Shown: in pieces, positions 22,357 through 32,589 of the stretch | Position numbering within the stretch: position 1 is the stretch's first letter | How the letters are laid out: each line of letters begins with the position of its first letter | Made by a program: the position numbers and the translations under genes | Assembly (NCBI GenBank): GCA_009746045.1 | Contig: RPFO01000448.1 | Span: 3,429,049 to 3,493,048 of the forward strand | Length of the DNA: 64,000 nucleotides | Source: Mesostigma viride | Lineage: Eukaryota; Streptophyta; Mesostigmatophyceae; Mesostigmatales; Mesostigmataceae | Direction: 5' to 3' | Notes under the pieces: model-generated | Seen by the model: the letters and a program-made list of their open reading frames with translations, nothing else | Databases searched by the model: none | Told to the model about the DNA's origin: nothing

Positions 22357-24105
22357 ATGGATCCAGTGGGTGGAGATATGTCGCCTATACCTACCAATAA
22401 TAATAATAATAATACTACTAATAACATTAACAATAACAATACTCGTGGTAACCGACGGGACTCCTTGGAAACGGTACACCATCTCACTCCTCAAGGTATT
22501 CTGCGTACCTCACCGCCTTCTCCTGTTGCTGGTGGTCGCCGTCGTCCCTCAATTACCCCACCTACCTATGAACAACGTATTTCCCAAGTCAGATTTAGTG
22601 AGGAACCTTCTTTCGTTGTGAACCAGGCCCCTGCCCCTTCTGCAACCTTGGCTCACCCCTCCAGCAGGTCCTCACACACTAACAATGCTCCTAGGCCTCC
22701 TTCCCACCCTGTGCCTTCAATGCCTGCTATTAACACGGGTCGTACCTCGGCCCCTGTCGGCCCTTCTGGGCGCCCTAGTGCAGTCCCCTTTTTCCCACCT
22801 GCTTCCTGGTCCTACCCTGAGACGGCCTATGAGGCTGCCCAGGTTCCTACCCGTGTGGCTGATTTAGAAGTTAATAATGATTTCAGTACCATGCCCCTAG
22901 ATGATAGGAATTATGATCATTTTGCCTATTCCTCTCTTCGTGAGCAATATACTGTCCCCTTCTCCTATGGGCACCATCCGGAAACGGTGGCTCCCTCTAG
23001 ACCCCTACCCAAGACTTTTCCTATCCCTTCCTTCTATCCCGCTTATGTAGCAGTGGAAGATAGTGGCCCTATGGGAAAAACTGATTCTTCTAATCCCCCT
23101 AAGCCTCCTGCTCTTCCCCTCTTTGCCAACCTTCCTAAGCTGGATGTCAAGTCTACCCCTCAACAGTTTTTCACCTTCATTATGTTGCTCACCCAGAACA
23201 CAGAGTCCTGGCAGAACCACAATAGGTGGCGCCTCTCTGATGCTGTACTAGTTCCTCATTATCTTACTACCTGCATTACTCCTGAACTTGCTAACCTCAT
23301 CCAGTGTGAGTCTCTTGCCTCTCATGCCTACCCAAACTCTGTAGCAGAATTGTTCAAGCGTTTAGAGAACCATTTAGTCCCTCCCGATGCAGATTGGCAG
23401 GATAGATTATCCTTTGGCACCTTGCAGCAGGGTACCAAGTCCTTCAAAGAATATATGAAAGAGTTTGATGCTCAGATGGTACGAATTAGGGATTTGTCGG
23501 GTGCAGAAGTACGTGCTCGCTTCCTTCAGGGCCTCAGTAGACCCTTATTGCGTGAAGTCAAGCGCCAGTTCTCTGCCTACCGTTTTACTGACCTGCCCCT
23601 CAAGCATGTGCGTCAGCATCTTTTACGAGTAGCAGATTTCTTCTCCACACCTTCTCTTCCTACCCGTTCCCGTATTAATAATATAAGCCTTACCCCTGAG
23701 GAGGAAAACTCCTATGTAGAAGAATTAGATATCTGTGTGACTGACCTTTCAGCTCTGGATGTCTCTCATATTACCTGCTATCATTGTAAGGAAGTAGGTC
23801 ACCTTAAACGTGAATGCCCCAAGTTCCTTTCGGGTGCTCCCCCTCATCCCGACGCTCGCCCTCCTCGTACCCCTCAGCGTGCTCCTATTCGTCCCACTTC
23901 AGGACGCATTCCTTCAGCTACCCCTAGTAGGCTGAATGCTGTGCAGACAGGATCCCCAGGGTTCCCCTATGATAATCAGGCTCCCGCACCCTCTTCAATC
24001 CCTCGTGACCCTCCAGCAGTGGCTTTTCCGCCAGGGTCTTCTTCGGGGTTCGTTCCTATGGATTTGGGGGGGAGGGGGAACAGTAGGCCTGTCAGCCGGG
24101 GGTAA
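22357..24105 (+). CDS. gag: Gag polyprotein
   Basis: 582 residues. The N-terminal third is low-complexity (Asn and Pro/Ser rich). A retrotransposon gag capsid-type region follows, with AELFKRLENHLVPP, FKEYMKEFDAQMVRIRDL and FLQGLSRPLLREVKRQF (about residues 330-420). One CCHC zinc knuckle, CYHCKEVGHLKREC, lies at about residues 474-487 (C-x2-C-x4-H-x4-C) and would bind RNA during packaging. The C-terminus is Pro-rich. The ATG is the first after the small upstream ORF's stop. The reading frame overlaps the start of pol by about 170 bases, with pol in the +1 frame. Confidence 0.9.
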   Translation: MDPVGGDMSPIPTNNNNNNTTNNINNNNTRGNRRDSLETVHHLTPQGILRTSPPSPVAGGRRRPSITPPTYEQRISQVRFSEEPSFVVNQAPAPSATLAHPSSRSSHTNNAPRPPSHPVPSMPAINTGRTSAPVGPSGRPSAVPFFPPASWSYPETAYEAAQVPTRVADLEVNNDFSTMPLDDRNYDHFAYSSLREQYTVPFSYGHHPETVAPSRPLPKTFPIPSFYPAYVAVEDSGPMGKTDSSNPPKPPALPLFANLPKLDVKSTPQQFFTFIMLLTQNTESWQNHNRWRLSDAVLVPHYLTTCITPELANLIQCESLASHAYPNSVAELFKRLENHLVPPDADWQDRLSFGTLQQGTKSFKEYMKEFDAQMVRIRDLSGAEVRARFLQGLSRPLLREVKRQFSAYRFTDLPLKHVRQHLLRVADFFSTPSLPTRSRINNISLTPEEENSYVEELDICVTDLSALDVSHITCYHCKEVGHLKRECPKFLSGAPPHPDARPPRTPQRAPIRPTSGRIPSATPSRLNAVQTGSPGFPYDNQAPAPSSIPRDPPAVAFPPGSSSGFVPMDLGGRGNSRPVSRG

Positions 24106-27100
24106 CCTGGACAGGTCCTTAGATAGTACCCCAGATATTAATTTTTGCTTGCCTGTTTTTATAACCTCTGTAGGAGCTGAATCATCCCTACCACTACGTG
24201 TGCGTCCTCTTATGTTCTTGAATGGTGGTTTAACCGTCCCTCACACTGTTGTAGACCCCTTCTTGCATGCTGATGAACTCTTGAATGTCTCTGTGTTGGT
24301 AGATAGCGGTGCGGCTAGCTCCTTTGTGAGCGAGGCCCTAGTTAGACGTTTAGGACTAGTCCCTACCCCTCACACCAAACCCGTTACTGTTCATTATGCT
24401 GATGGTCGCACCAGTCATTCCCCGGGTACGGTGTCCCTTCCCATGGTTATACAAGGACGTACTGTCAACCTGACGGCCACTATAGGCCCTATCACTACCG
24501 CTGATGTATTACTAGGATTAGATTGGCACCAGGATAATAAGATTACTATTAATTATGATACCATGGTCATTTGGTTTCCAGATAGCTCTTACTGGGTACC
24601 TGAACGTCATTATAGATTGGAAAATTTATCCTTGGTAGATATTACTCCTCCTACACCTGTTGATCCTCCTGTAAGACCTATACCTGAAGTAATAATGTCA
24701 AATGACGAATTACGTTCTGAATTAAAGCAAAATGGATACCTATTATGTATGTTCCTTCAGTTAGAAGTACAACAGATACCTAGCACTAACAATAGTGTGG
24801 ATATAGATGTAAATACAGTGGATACAATAGGAGTAGGATTTACTGAAAATGAAATAGTAAGATACATGGCTGTGATAGATTCCTCAAAAGTATTTGAAGA
24901 AAAGACTCCTTCTTATCCTCCTCCTCGTTCTGTTTTACACCGTGTAGTTATCAAGGACGGTGCAGTTCCTACGCACTCTCCGATGTATAGAATGGGCCCT
25001 ACCGAGTTAAAGGAACTAAAACAGATTTTAGTGTCATTATTAGAAGCAGGATTGATAGAGCCTAGTAACTCCCCCTACTCAGCTGGTGTCCTGTTAGTTC
25101 CTAAGCCAAATGGCAAGTTTCGCCTAGTTACTGATTATAGGAAGTTGAATGATATTACTGTGAAATCTAAATACCCTCTACCTCGTATTGACGATATATT
25201 TAATAAGGTTAAAGGTTCCACTTGTTTCACAGTACTGGATTGTGCGGATGGTTTTTGGCAGTTGCGGATAGCTCCTGAGGATTGCCATAAAACCGCCTTT
25301 GCTACCCCTTTTGGTCATTACCAGTTTAGAGTAGCGGCTATGGGACTCTGTAACTCGCCTGCCTCTTTTCAAATGTTAATGAATGAAGTGCTTAGACCTG
25401 TTATGGGAAATTCTCATCTTCCTCAGGTGTCCTCTGATCTAAAGGATCCCTCCTTCTCCTCTGTTTCTTTATCTGAGCATGACCGTTCTTGTGCTCAAGC
25501 TTACTTAGATGATATTCTTATTTACTCTCCTGATTTTGAAACGCACCTACGTGATTTAAAGAAAGTATTAGAAATAATGGCTGAAAATTCTTTGTGGGCG
25601 CGCCGTGCTAAAGTGCGTTCGGGTAGGAGTGTCCCATTTTTAGGGCACGTTCTGTCAGATGCCGGGGTCGCTACCGACCCGGATAAAACTAAGTCAATTC
25701 AGGAATGGCCTACTCCTACCGACGTTAAAGGTGTACGTAGTTTCCTAGGAATTGCTTCTTACTATAGGCGTTTTATCCCGCGTTTCGCCACTATAGCAGC
25801 CCCTATTAATCATTTATTAAAGAAGGATATCCCCTTTGTTTGGAGTAGTGAGTGTCAGTCTGCTTTTCAGTGCCTAAAATCCCTACTCCTTTCCCCTCCT
25901 GTACTCATCCTACCGGATACTACTAAACCCTTTGTTGTGGCTACAGATGCTAGTAAAGTAGCTATAGGTGGTGTCCTTCTCCAGGATCAGGGTCAGGGCT
26001 TACAGCCAATTGAATATATCTCTAGGACAATGCTCCCTGCGGAGCGTAACTATCCCGTCCACCAGCAGGAACTCTTAGCGGTGGTGTATTGTTGCCACGC
26101 GTGGCAGCACTTCCTTAAAGGTGCTCAATTTGATGTCTGCCTGAATGAACCCTGTGAGCTAGATCCTTATAGGTTAGTTATCCAAACGGATCATCGTCCC
26201 CTTACCCATCTTCTCTCCCAACCCAACCTTACCCCTCGGCAAGCGCGCTGGATGGAATTTTTAGCACAGTTTTCCCCTTTTAAACTTCAGTATGTCAAGG
26301 GTGTAGATAACATAGTACCAGATGCACTCTCTCGTCGTGCAGACTATTCCTTCTTCGAGGACCTTGATGTTCTCAATATTACTCTAGTTCCTACTACTAT
26401 GGGTGTAACCCCTTATGGTGAACTACCTGATGATGATTCCTATGCCTACCTCTTTCATACAGCTGTTCGCATGCCTGATCTCCTTTCTCACGTAGGACTC
26501 TCTCTCCCGTGTGAGGCCCTTCCTGTGGCCTCGGTGGGGGGGGAGGGGAAAAATAAAATTTCTATACCGCTTAGCCATATAGCGACTAGGTCAGGAAAGT
26601 CTTATGAAAACGTAGTCCCCCTAGGACCTCCCCTTCTCTTCGGCAAGGCGGTAGGAGATCTCTTTAAACCTGTTCTGGATACTTCTGTAGCGATGCCTAC
26701 CTCTGATCTTGAACGCCTTATTAGTAGATTTACGGCCACTGAGCCGGAAGCATTAGCTGCCATTGCTGCACATCCCCAACAATTAGGCAAGCACCCTTGT
26801 AAATTTGTAGGTGGGTTTTTATATGTGCAGATAGCAGATTCTCCCCCTCAATGGCGCCTGTATGTCCCTCCTATCTGTCGCTCCTCCTTGCTCTTTGAGT
26901 TGCATGACTTAGCTGCTCACCAGGGTGGTAAACGGGTACGGGACCTAGTAGCCCGCTCTTATTACTGGCCTTCCCTTTATAAGGATGTGGATGAGTATGT
27001 TAGAACTTGTCAATCTTGCCAGGAAATGAAACCCAATAATGTAGGACAGATAGCAGAACCTAGGACCTTGCCTGACCCTATCATGCCTTGGGATTCTATC

Positions 27101-28219
27101 ATGATGGATTTTGTAGGACCTTTTAGAAAGAATGATAGGGGCAATGCCCAAATCCTTGTGTTCATAGATCGTTTTACTCGTATGTGCCATCTTGTGCCGT
27201 GTCCTTTAGAACTCACCGCACGTGATTGCGCACGCCTATACCTCAATAATGTATATAGATATCATGGATTGAGTAGGCAGTTTATTAGTGATAAGGATAA
27301 ATTATTTACCTCAGATTTTTGGCAGCAGTTTTTCGCTGCCATCGGTACCAAGGTTACCTACGGTACTGCCTACCACTCCTCCTCCTCTCATTTAGTAGAG
27401 CGTCTTAATAGAGTAGTAGAAGAAGCGCTTAGGCACTATGTTAATGGCTCGGGTAGTGATTGGGAGGATTATTTATGTTTGGTAGAGTTCTCCCTCAACA
27501 ATTGTCCCCAAGCTGCGCATGGATATACGCCCTTCTTCTTAGATACTGGGAGACAGCCCCTTACCCCTACCTCTCTCTTAGCTAGTCCTCTACGGGACAA
27601 GGATGATGTGTCCCGAGATACTGTAGAAGGTGTACAGTCCTTACTAGATAGAATGAAAACTGCTCATGACCACGCGATCTCAGGGTATCAAAAAGCTCAG
27701 GCTAAGTACCTTGCTAGGTTGCGTGCCTCCTTAGATAGACGAGCACCTGAGATAGAAGTAGGAGATCTAGTATTAGTAGAAGGCCCCCGTGTTGGCCGTT
27801 TTGCTCATAAGTTTGAAGCAGAACTGAAGGTCAAACTTAGGCCTGCCTTCTTAGGACCCTTCCATGTGTTGTCTAGGGTAGGAAATTTCTTGTATAAGGT
27901 CGATATCCCTACCTCTTGGCAAACGCATTCAAACACCTTCCATAGGAGCCAGCTTAAACTGTACCACCCTAGTACGTTCGCTGGCAGGGAGTTAGCGCCT
28001 GCCCCTTTAGAGCATAATCCTGACACTGGGGAAGTAGAAGACGAAGTAGAAAGCATCGTGGCCCATCGAGATATCAAAAAGGGCCGCGGTACCCAGCGTC
28101 AGTATAAAGTGAAGTGGATGTATGCTCGTAGTGAAGTAGATAAGGTTTGGTATACGGAGAGTGAGCTAGATGGGTGTAGTCGCCTGCTGCAGGAATATAA
28201 AACCCTGCACAAGCTCTAG
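23936..28219 (+). CDS. pol: Pol polyprotein: protease, RT, RNase H, integrase, chromodomain
   Basis: The open frame allows 1427 residues; true translation probably begins by +1 frameshifting out of gag between 23936 and 24105. Protease active site is VLVDSGAASSF (about 120-130) with LLGLDWH. The RT fingers have LVPKPNGKFRLVTDYRKLN (about 380-400) and the catalytic motif is YLDD (about 522). RNase H has VVATDAS (about 668), HQQELLAVV and TDHRPL. Integrase has an HHCC zinc module with HDLAAH and CQSCQ (about 989-1028). Its DDE triad appears to be D in MMDFVG (about 1058), D in FISDKDKL and E in LVERLNR (about 1154). A C-terminal chromodomain (about 1365-1410) has VESIVAHR, YKVKW and VWYTESEL. 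No stop or frame break seen, so it could be active. Confidence 0.95.
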   Translation: MLCRQDPQGSPMIIRLPHPLQSLVTLQQWLFRQGLLRGSFLWIWGGGGTVGLSAGGNLDRSLDSTPDINFCLPVFITSVGAESSLPLRVRPLMFLNGGLTVPHTVVDPFLHADELLNVSVLVDSGAASSFVSEALVRRLGLVPTPHTKPVTVHYADGRTSHSPGTVSLPMVIQGRTVNLTATIGPITTADVLLGLDWHQDNKITINYDTMVIWFPDSSYWVPERHYRLENLSLVDITPPTPVDPPVRPIPEVIMSNDELRSELKQNGYLLCMFLQLEVQQIPSTNNSVDIDVNTVDTIGVGFTENEIVRYMAVIDSSKVFEEKTPSYPPPRSVLHRVVIKDGAVPTHSPMYRMGPTELKELKQILVSLLEAGLIEPSNSPYSAGVLLVPKPNGKFRLVTDYRKLNDITVKSKYPLPRIDDIFNKVKGSTCFTVLDCADGFWQLRIAPEDCHKTAFATPFGHYQFRVAAMGLCNSPASFQMLMNEVLRPVMGNSHLPQVSSDLKDPSFSSVSLSEHDRSCAQAYLDDILIYSPDFETHLRDLKKVLEIMAENSLWARRAKVRSGRSVPFLGHVLSDAGVATDPDKTKSIQEWPTPTDVKGVRSFLGIASYYRRFIPRFATIAAPINHLLKKDIPFVWSSECQSAFQCLKSLLLSPPVLILPDTTKPFVVATDASKVAIGGVLLQDQGQGLQPIEYISRTMLPAERNYPVHQQELLAVVYCCHAWQHFLKGAQFDVCLNEPCELDPYRLVIQTDHRPLTHLLSQPNLTPRQARWMEFLAQFSPFKLQYVKGVDNIVPDALSRRADYSFFEDLDVLNITLVPTTMGVTPYGELPDDDSYAYLFHTAVRMPDLLSHVGLSLPCEALPVASVGGEGKNKISIPLSHIATRSGKSYENVVPLGPPLLFGKAVGDLFKPVLDTSVAMPTSDLERLISRFTATEPEALAAIAAHPQQLGKHPCKFVGGFLYVQIADSPPQWRLYVPPICRSSLLFELHDLAAHQGGKRVRDLVARSYYWPSLYKDVDEYVRTCQSCQEMKPNNVGQIAEPRTLPDPIMPWDSIMMDFVGPFRKNDRGNAQILVFIDRFTRMCHLVPCPLELTARDCARLYLNNVYRYHGLSRQFISDKDKLFTSDFWQQFFAAIGTKVTYGTAYHSSSSHLVERLNRVVEEALRHYVNGSGSDWEDYLCLVEFSLNNCPQAAHGYTPFFLDTGRQPLTPTSLLASPLRDKDDVSRDTVEGVQSLLDRMKTAHDHAISGYQKAQAKYLARLRASLDRRAPEIEVGDLVLVEGPRVGRFAHKFEAELKVKLRPAFLGPFHVLSRVGNFLYKVDIPTSWQTHSNTFHRSQLKLYHPSTFAGRELAPAPLEHNPDTGEVEDEVESIVAHRDIKKGRGTQRQYKVKWMYARSEVDKVWYTESELDGCSRLLQEYKTLHKL

Positions 28220-28295
28220 TCGTAGGCCTTCTCCTCTCTTATGTTATGTCTGCTGTCGACGGGTGGTTGGTTGTCCCCTCCCCTCCGCAGCCGTC
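28220..28295 (+). promoter_or_regulatory. splice acceptor candidate before the third ORF
   Basis: A pyrimidine tract TTGTCCCCTCCCCTCCGCAG ends at 28290, five bases before the ATG at 28296. It is a textbook 3' splice site, suggesting that the downstream ORF is made from a spliced transcript. Confidence 0.5.
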
Positions 28296-30607
28296 ATGAC
28301 AGAGCCTACCCCTCCGGCTGAGAGCCCGCTGCCGTCCCTGCCCCTACCGGACCCTGAGCTGTATTTCGAGGCCCTTCCGGGCCGTTGGGTGTCGCGATCA
28401 TGTTACCGGGGTGGCGTTGTGCAGCCGGCCCTTCAGGCCCAACATGCGAGCTTAGTCAGGGCGGCCCTCTTCGGGGTCACGTGGTATGGTCCTTCCCCTG
28501 ATGAGCCGCACCAGCTTGTCCTGCACGGTTTCGATGATGCCGGACACTGTTTGTTGGGGTGTGGTTCCAGCTGTCCCGCCTTGGGGCAGATAGATGCGGT
28601 TCTCCGGTGTTGCCGTGTGTTCTCCTACCTCTCCACTCCTGTGGGCCGTACCTGCCTACGGGAGGTGTTCCCGTGGCTTCCAGCTGAGGGTGATGCTGAG
28701 GTAGACGAGAACCCCTGCGACCTTTTACGGGCCGTAGAGTTCATGGAGATAGCTGATCAGTCGGCGGGACTAGCGGTTAGTGGTCCTACCCCTTCGGGCG
28801 CCCCAGCCGAGGTACATTATACTCCAGATTATTCTGCCTCGAGCGCTGCGTCCGCCTCCTCGGTGTCTGTCCCTCCCTCTCCGGTCCCGTCGTCCCCTCG
28901 GTCGACCCGGGATGTCGCAGTGGAGCCTACCCCTTCGGGTTTGCCTGATCCTCTTTCGGCGACGGTCTCGGCTATGCAGGCTCAGATCCAGTCTTTGACC
29001 ACGGCGTTTGGGGCCTTCCTTGCGGCCCAGGCGCAGGTCCCGGCCACGCCGGCTGGATCCGCGCCCCCTACCCCTTCTGTCGCCCCGGCGACTACGGCTT
29101 CGCCCGCGCCCCCGCCTGCGCCCGCGGTCGCTGTGGTTCCGGCGGCTCCTGCGACTCCTGCTGCCTCTGCGCCTGTTACCGCTCTACCTGCGCCTACGCG
29201 GGAGTCTCCTGCCCCTGTTAGCTCGCCCTCCGTCGCTGCTTCCGAGCCTCCTCCCGCTCAGGCGCAGACGTCGCGGGGTTTCTTTGGCGATACTAGCGGC
29301 TTCCCAGACTTTGGGAGGGTGGTCCTCCGCAGAGGATTCCGGTTCCTGACTGGGGCCTGGATGGTAGTCAATCTTATGCAGGACTGCCTGTCCCTACGGG
29401 CCCCATTTTCAACATGTGGCCTGAGGGTGCACCGGCAACGGAGACCGGCGCGCCTGCGTCGTTGGTGGGTCCGTCACGGCCCTCTCTGGCTTCAGGTCCG
29501 GCGCGACCTCCTGTTTTACCAGTGCCCCCTGCGTCGGTGTCGGCTCCTGCCCCTGCGTCAGCCCCTGCTCCGGTCCCTCCTCCTTCGGCCTCGCGGTCTT
29601 TGGCCGCGGTTGTTCGGTCCACCGGTCAGGATCCTCGCGCCACCCGCGCTGCCGATTCCCTCAGGGAGTTGTCCCAGGGTGATCGGGACAGGGCTCCTTC
29701 TGTGGTGCACGCGACGCCGGAGTCGCGTGACACGCCCATTCCGGGGTATGGTATGTCCGCACTCGCCTGCCGACAGTGTGACCTGCCGCGCGCCTCTGCT
29801 GAGCTTGCCATCTCTCCCATGTCCTATGGGTTCTCCCAGGTGTGTCGGGCGCCCCGGGATCGTGGCCTACCCATTGAGACTGATCGGCCTCCGTTCGACA
29901 TGGTTATTTTAGCTGATCCGGTGTTCGAGGGTGAGATCCTGGTCCGGCGCGTCCTGTATCGCTGGGCGAGGCGCCACAACGACTTGGACACCTACGGTGG
30001 GTTTCAGTGGGCTTACCCTCCCCCTCTGGGCATTATGGCTTCGGATGCCCTTACAGTAGAGTTTCCTGCGGTGCCGGGTGCGGCGTACACTACGGTCCTC
30101 CAGCCCATCCTTGAGTGGGATGCCCGCCGCCCGGCGCCTATCCCGGGCCAGGGTCTAGACTCCCGCGGTCACCCTCCTCCTCGTGCCAGCGACTACCTAG
30201 AGACATTCGGGTCGCGACAGTGTGTTCGTCGGTGGCGCTCCCGCGAGGTTCGGCACATCCGGTTGTGGCCGTCCAACGTGGAGCCCCTGGTGGACCTGTT
30301 CTTCCCGACGGGTCTGCGCCCTCGGATTCGGTATCATTGCCTCCTCCTGCGGGCCCTTTGCCTGATCGCGGTAGAGCCTTTCCTTCGCCTCTTTGCCTGT
30401 GGCTTTCTGGACTGGGCCCGTGGCCAGGTCGTCCTCACGCAGCATAGGTATTACTGGGCCTTCCTGGGCCTCTTTCCTGACGGCGTGTGGGCCGATGTTT
30501 TCCTCACTGTAGATAGGCATGACAATGTTGAGGATGTGGCTCACTACCAGGCCTACCTGGAGGTCCTGCTGGCCTCTCGTGGCACTTACCAGACGGATGG
30601 CCACTAG
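28296..30607 (+). CDS. third ORF of the retrotransposon, unknown function, one frame change
   Basis: It lies between pol and the polypurine tract, where retroviruses carry env and some plant elements carry extra ORFs. Frame 1 runs from MTEPTPPAESPL (28296) to about 29310; a -1-type shift then leads into a second frame that ends YQTDGH at 30607. Together they would give about 770 residues. Parts: an N-terminal globular region with a Cys/His-rich patch (GHCLLGCGSSCPALG, residues about 85-105), a long Pro/Ala/Ser linker, and a C-terminal globular region rich in Trp, Arg and Tyr (WARRHNDLDTYGGFQW, LRPRIRYHCLLLRALC). No signal peptide or clear membrane anchor, so it does not look like a typical envelope protein. 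The shift site TTTGGGA is not in the phase required for a standard -1 slippery heptamer, so mutation is equally likely. Confidence 0.6.
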
Positions 30608-30971
30608 ATAGAGGGCCTTAGGCCCGACCTGAGGGTGTTGTCCCTCCGGTATGTAGAGTCGCCCTCATATTCTGGCCAGTTGGTTGGCTGTTCTTGGTCC
30701 TTAGCGCTGATGTGTTTACTCTGTGTGTCCTGCCCAGTGCCGTCCCCCCCGGCCAGGACTCCGTTCCAGGCAGTTAGGGGAACCTACCACCAGGCTTGGT
30801 GCTGGCTAACCCTACACCACCCGGCGTGGTGGTGGAGACCGTGTGAACTATTGGTGCTTTGTATCTGGGATGGTCTATCGATTGTGTTGGTGTGTGCTGG
30901 GTGCGTTAGGATTATTTTCCTACCCCTCTGGTTCCCTCCTCTCTGCGTAGGGAGAGGGCTCCCTACCTTTT
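30608..30971 (+). other. 3' untranslated part of the retrotransposon
   Basis: No ORF recognised between the third ORF and the polypurine tract. It contains CCTACCACC/CCTACACCACC direct repeats near 30784-30820. Confidence 0.5.
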
Positions 30972-30983
30972 GTGGGGGGGAGG
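30972..30983 (+). promoter_or_regulatory. polypurine tract
   Basis: GTGGGGGGGGAGG-type tract directly abuts the 3' LTR, as expected for the plus-strand primer of reverse transcription. Confidence 0.85.
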
Positions 30984-31554
30984 TGTTACGTCGCGTAACA
31001 ATTCGTTGTAGTTACGGACGTAAATTAGGTCCTTGGCCTCGGTTGTTCCTAGGTTACGTGCAGTTCTAGTTTGGACATGATTGTCCCCGTAACAGTACTG
31101 TGGTATAGTGGGTGCCTTTGGGCGCCGCGCCGCGTACTATATTAGTGGTCCTTATCCTTTTGTAGAATGTAGTGGACAGGCGTGCATCTGTGCACCTGCT
31201 TGTGTTTCTGTGTTTCTGCAGGCGAGGGCCAGGTCGGCCCGAGCCTGTTGGACCGTTGGTGACCATTTATGCACGTTCCACTCCTTGTGTGGTCACTCGG
31301 CGTGTGTTAAATGAATTAGCACATATTAGCTTGGGTCACGGCAGTTTAGTTGTGTTTCCTTCCTCTTTTCCTGGAGTAAACGGGTTTGATTAAATGGCCT
31401 ATGGCGTATTACAGTAGTACATATGTAAATGCATTGAGATCTGGTTCGTCTCGGTCGTCTTTCGCTAGGGGTGTAAATAGAAGCAGCCTCACTAGTTTAG
31501 GTAGTATCAGGACAGGTAGAGGTAGAGGTGGCGGCCGAGGCTTGCGGCGTAACA
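30984..31554 (+). repeat. 3' LTR
   Basis: 571 bp, offset exactly 10,211 bp from the 5' LTR and apparently identical to it. Followed by the CTCAA duplication at 31555-31559. Confidence 0.97.
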
Positions 31555-31709
31555 CTCAACCCCTATTACACAATGAGAATAAAGCAGGGAGGGTGCATTA
31601 GCTTCTCTCACTGCCACAGGAGGGCAGGCCACAGAGCACTCTCTCCACAGCCGGGTGCCGGGGCGCAACACCATGCATGTGGGTGCAATACAACCATGCA
31701 TTACCATAG

Positions 31710-32285
31710 CAAGGTCCTGGTCCTCACGGTGCTCACCTATGGCGCCGAGGCATGGACACTCACGGACACGCTGGACGGCACGGTTTACAGGATGCTTCGA
31801 TAGGTCCCGAATTTAGATTTTTCAACACATATCTAGATCATTAGAGTCTTTGTATCTGGGTATGCCTCGCATTTCGGACGAGATTAGGCAGCGTAGGATA
31901 GCATTAATTCGTAGGACATCTTGCTCGCACCAGTCATGCATGCAGGTAGACACCGACCTCGGTCTGGCCGGCCCCCAGCGGCTTGGCCAGCCAGGGCGGC
32001 ATATCCTGACCTGGCCTGGCCACAAGTACATTCCTAGAAAGATGGGTAAACCTGCCATGAACTATACACAGCATGCAGTTGCTGGCCGACCTCGTGGTCC
32101 CACCTCCGTTTGAACACCACACTCACTCCCTCTCTCTTGCTTGGACTGCTATGCAGAACAAGAAGAGGTGGAAGACGATTGTCCAGGCTCACACGCCAGC
32201 CCCTGTGGGCAAGCCGGCCCCCTCCCCCCAAGAGGAAGGGGCGATTTGATTAGTAGAGCAGTAAGGGTTTTCTAGATTAGATTAA
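31710..32285 (+). mobile_element. 5'-truncated LINE fragment
   Basis: Starts at AAGGTCCTGGTCCTCACGG, then the tail peptides LTYGAEAWTLT, SDEIRQRRIA and GQPGRHILTWPG in shifting frames. It ends with a FD-stop equivalent near 32252 and TTTTCTAGATTAGATTAATT. Same family as 8854-9516. Confidence 0.8.
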
Positions 32286-32298
32286 TTAATAATTATAA

Positions 32299-32585
32299 TT
32301 AATCTCGTGCTCCCGTTGGGGAGCCACGGAGCATTAACCCTGATGGGTGGACCATGGGTACCCACGCTATACTTGTTATGCTACGCTTACATGGGTCTTA
32401 TTGCACCCACAGTTTGCCGGATCGTTAGCGTGTCCGTTTAGCTAGCGCGCCTGATTGCGGCTGTGGCATGCCTTTGGCATGAAGGAGACTGGGGGTCTCT
32501 GCCCTTTCTCCTGTAGTGCACACACAGGGATTAAAAGCACTCCGGTGCTCCGTGACTCCCCAACGGGAGCACGAGTTTAATTAAT
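32299..32585. mobile_element. MITE-like element, complete copy
   Basis: About 287 bp with terminal inverted repeats of about 29 bp. The left end is CTCGTGCTCCCGTTGGGGAG at 32304 and its inverted counterpart ends at 32575; one mismatch was noted. Both ends sit in TTAATTAA-type sequence. No coding capacity. The copy at 20235-20395 is a partial relative. Confidence 0.8.
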
Positions 32586-32589
32586 TTAT

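Larger units (their letters stand above)
20773..31554 (+). mobile_element. complete Ty3/gypsy LTR retrotransposon with chromodomain
   Basis: A 10,782-bp element bounded by 571-bp LTRs starting TGTTACG and ending CGTAACA, with the 5-bp target duplication CTCAA (20768-20772 and 31555-31559). No difference between the LTRs was seen by eye, indicating a recent insertion. Gene order is small hybrid-binding-domain ORF, gag, pol (PR-RT-RH-IN-chromodomain), then a large extra ORF. PR-RT-RH-IN order identifies Ty3/gypsy; the chromodomain places it among chromovirus-like lineages. Apart from one frame change in the last ORF it looks structurally competent. Confidence 0.97.

Noticed and set aside
29290-29345. 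Programmed -1 frameshift site
   Set aside because: The candidate heptamer is not in the required phase and no downstream pseudoknot was recognised; a simple indel is more economical.
28296-30607. Retroviral envelope gene
   Set aside because: Location fits, but no signal peptide, cleavage site or clear membrane anchor could be seen.
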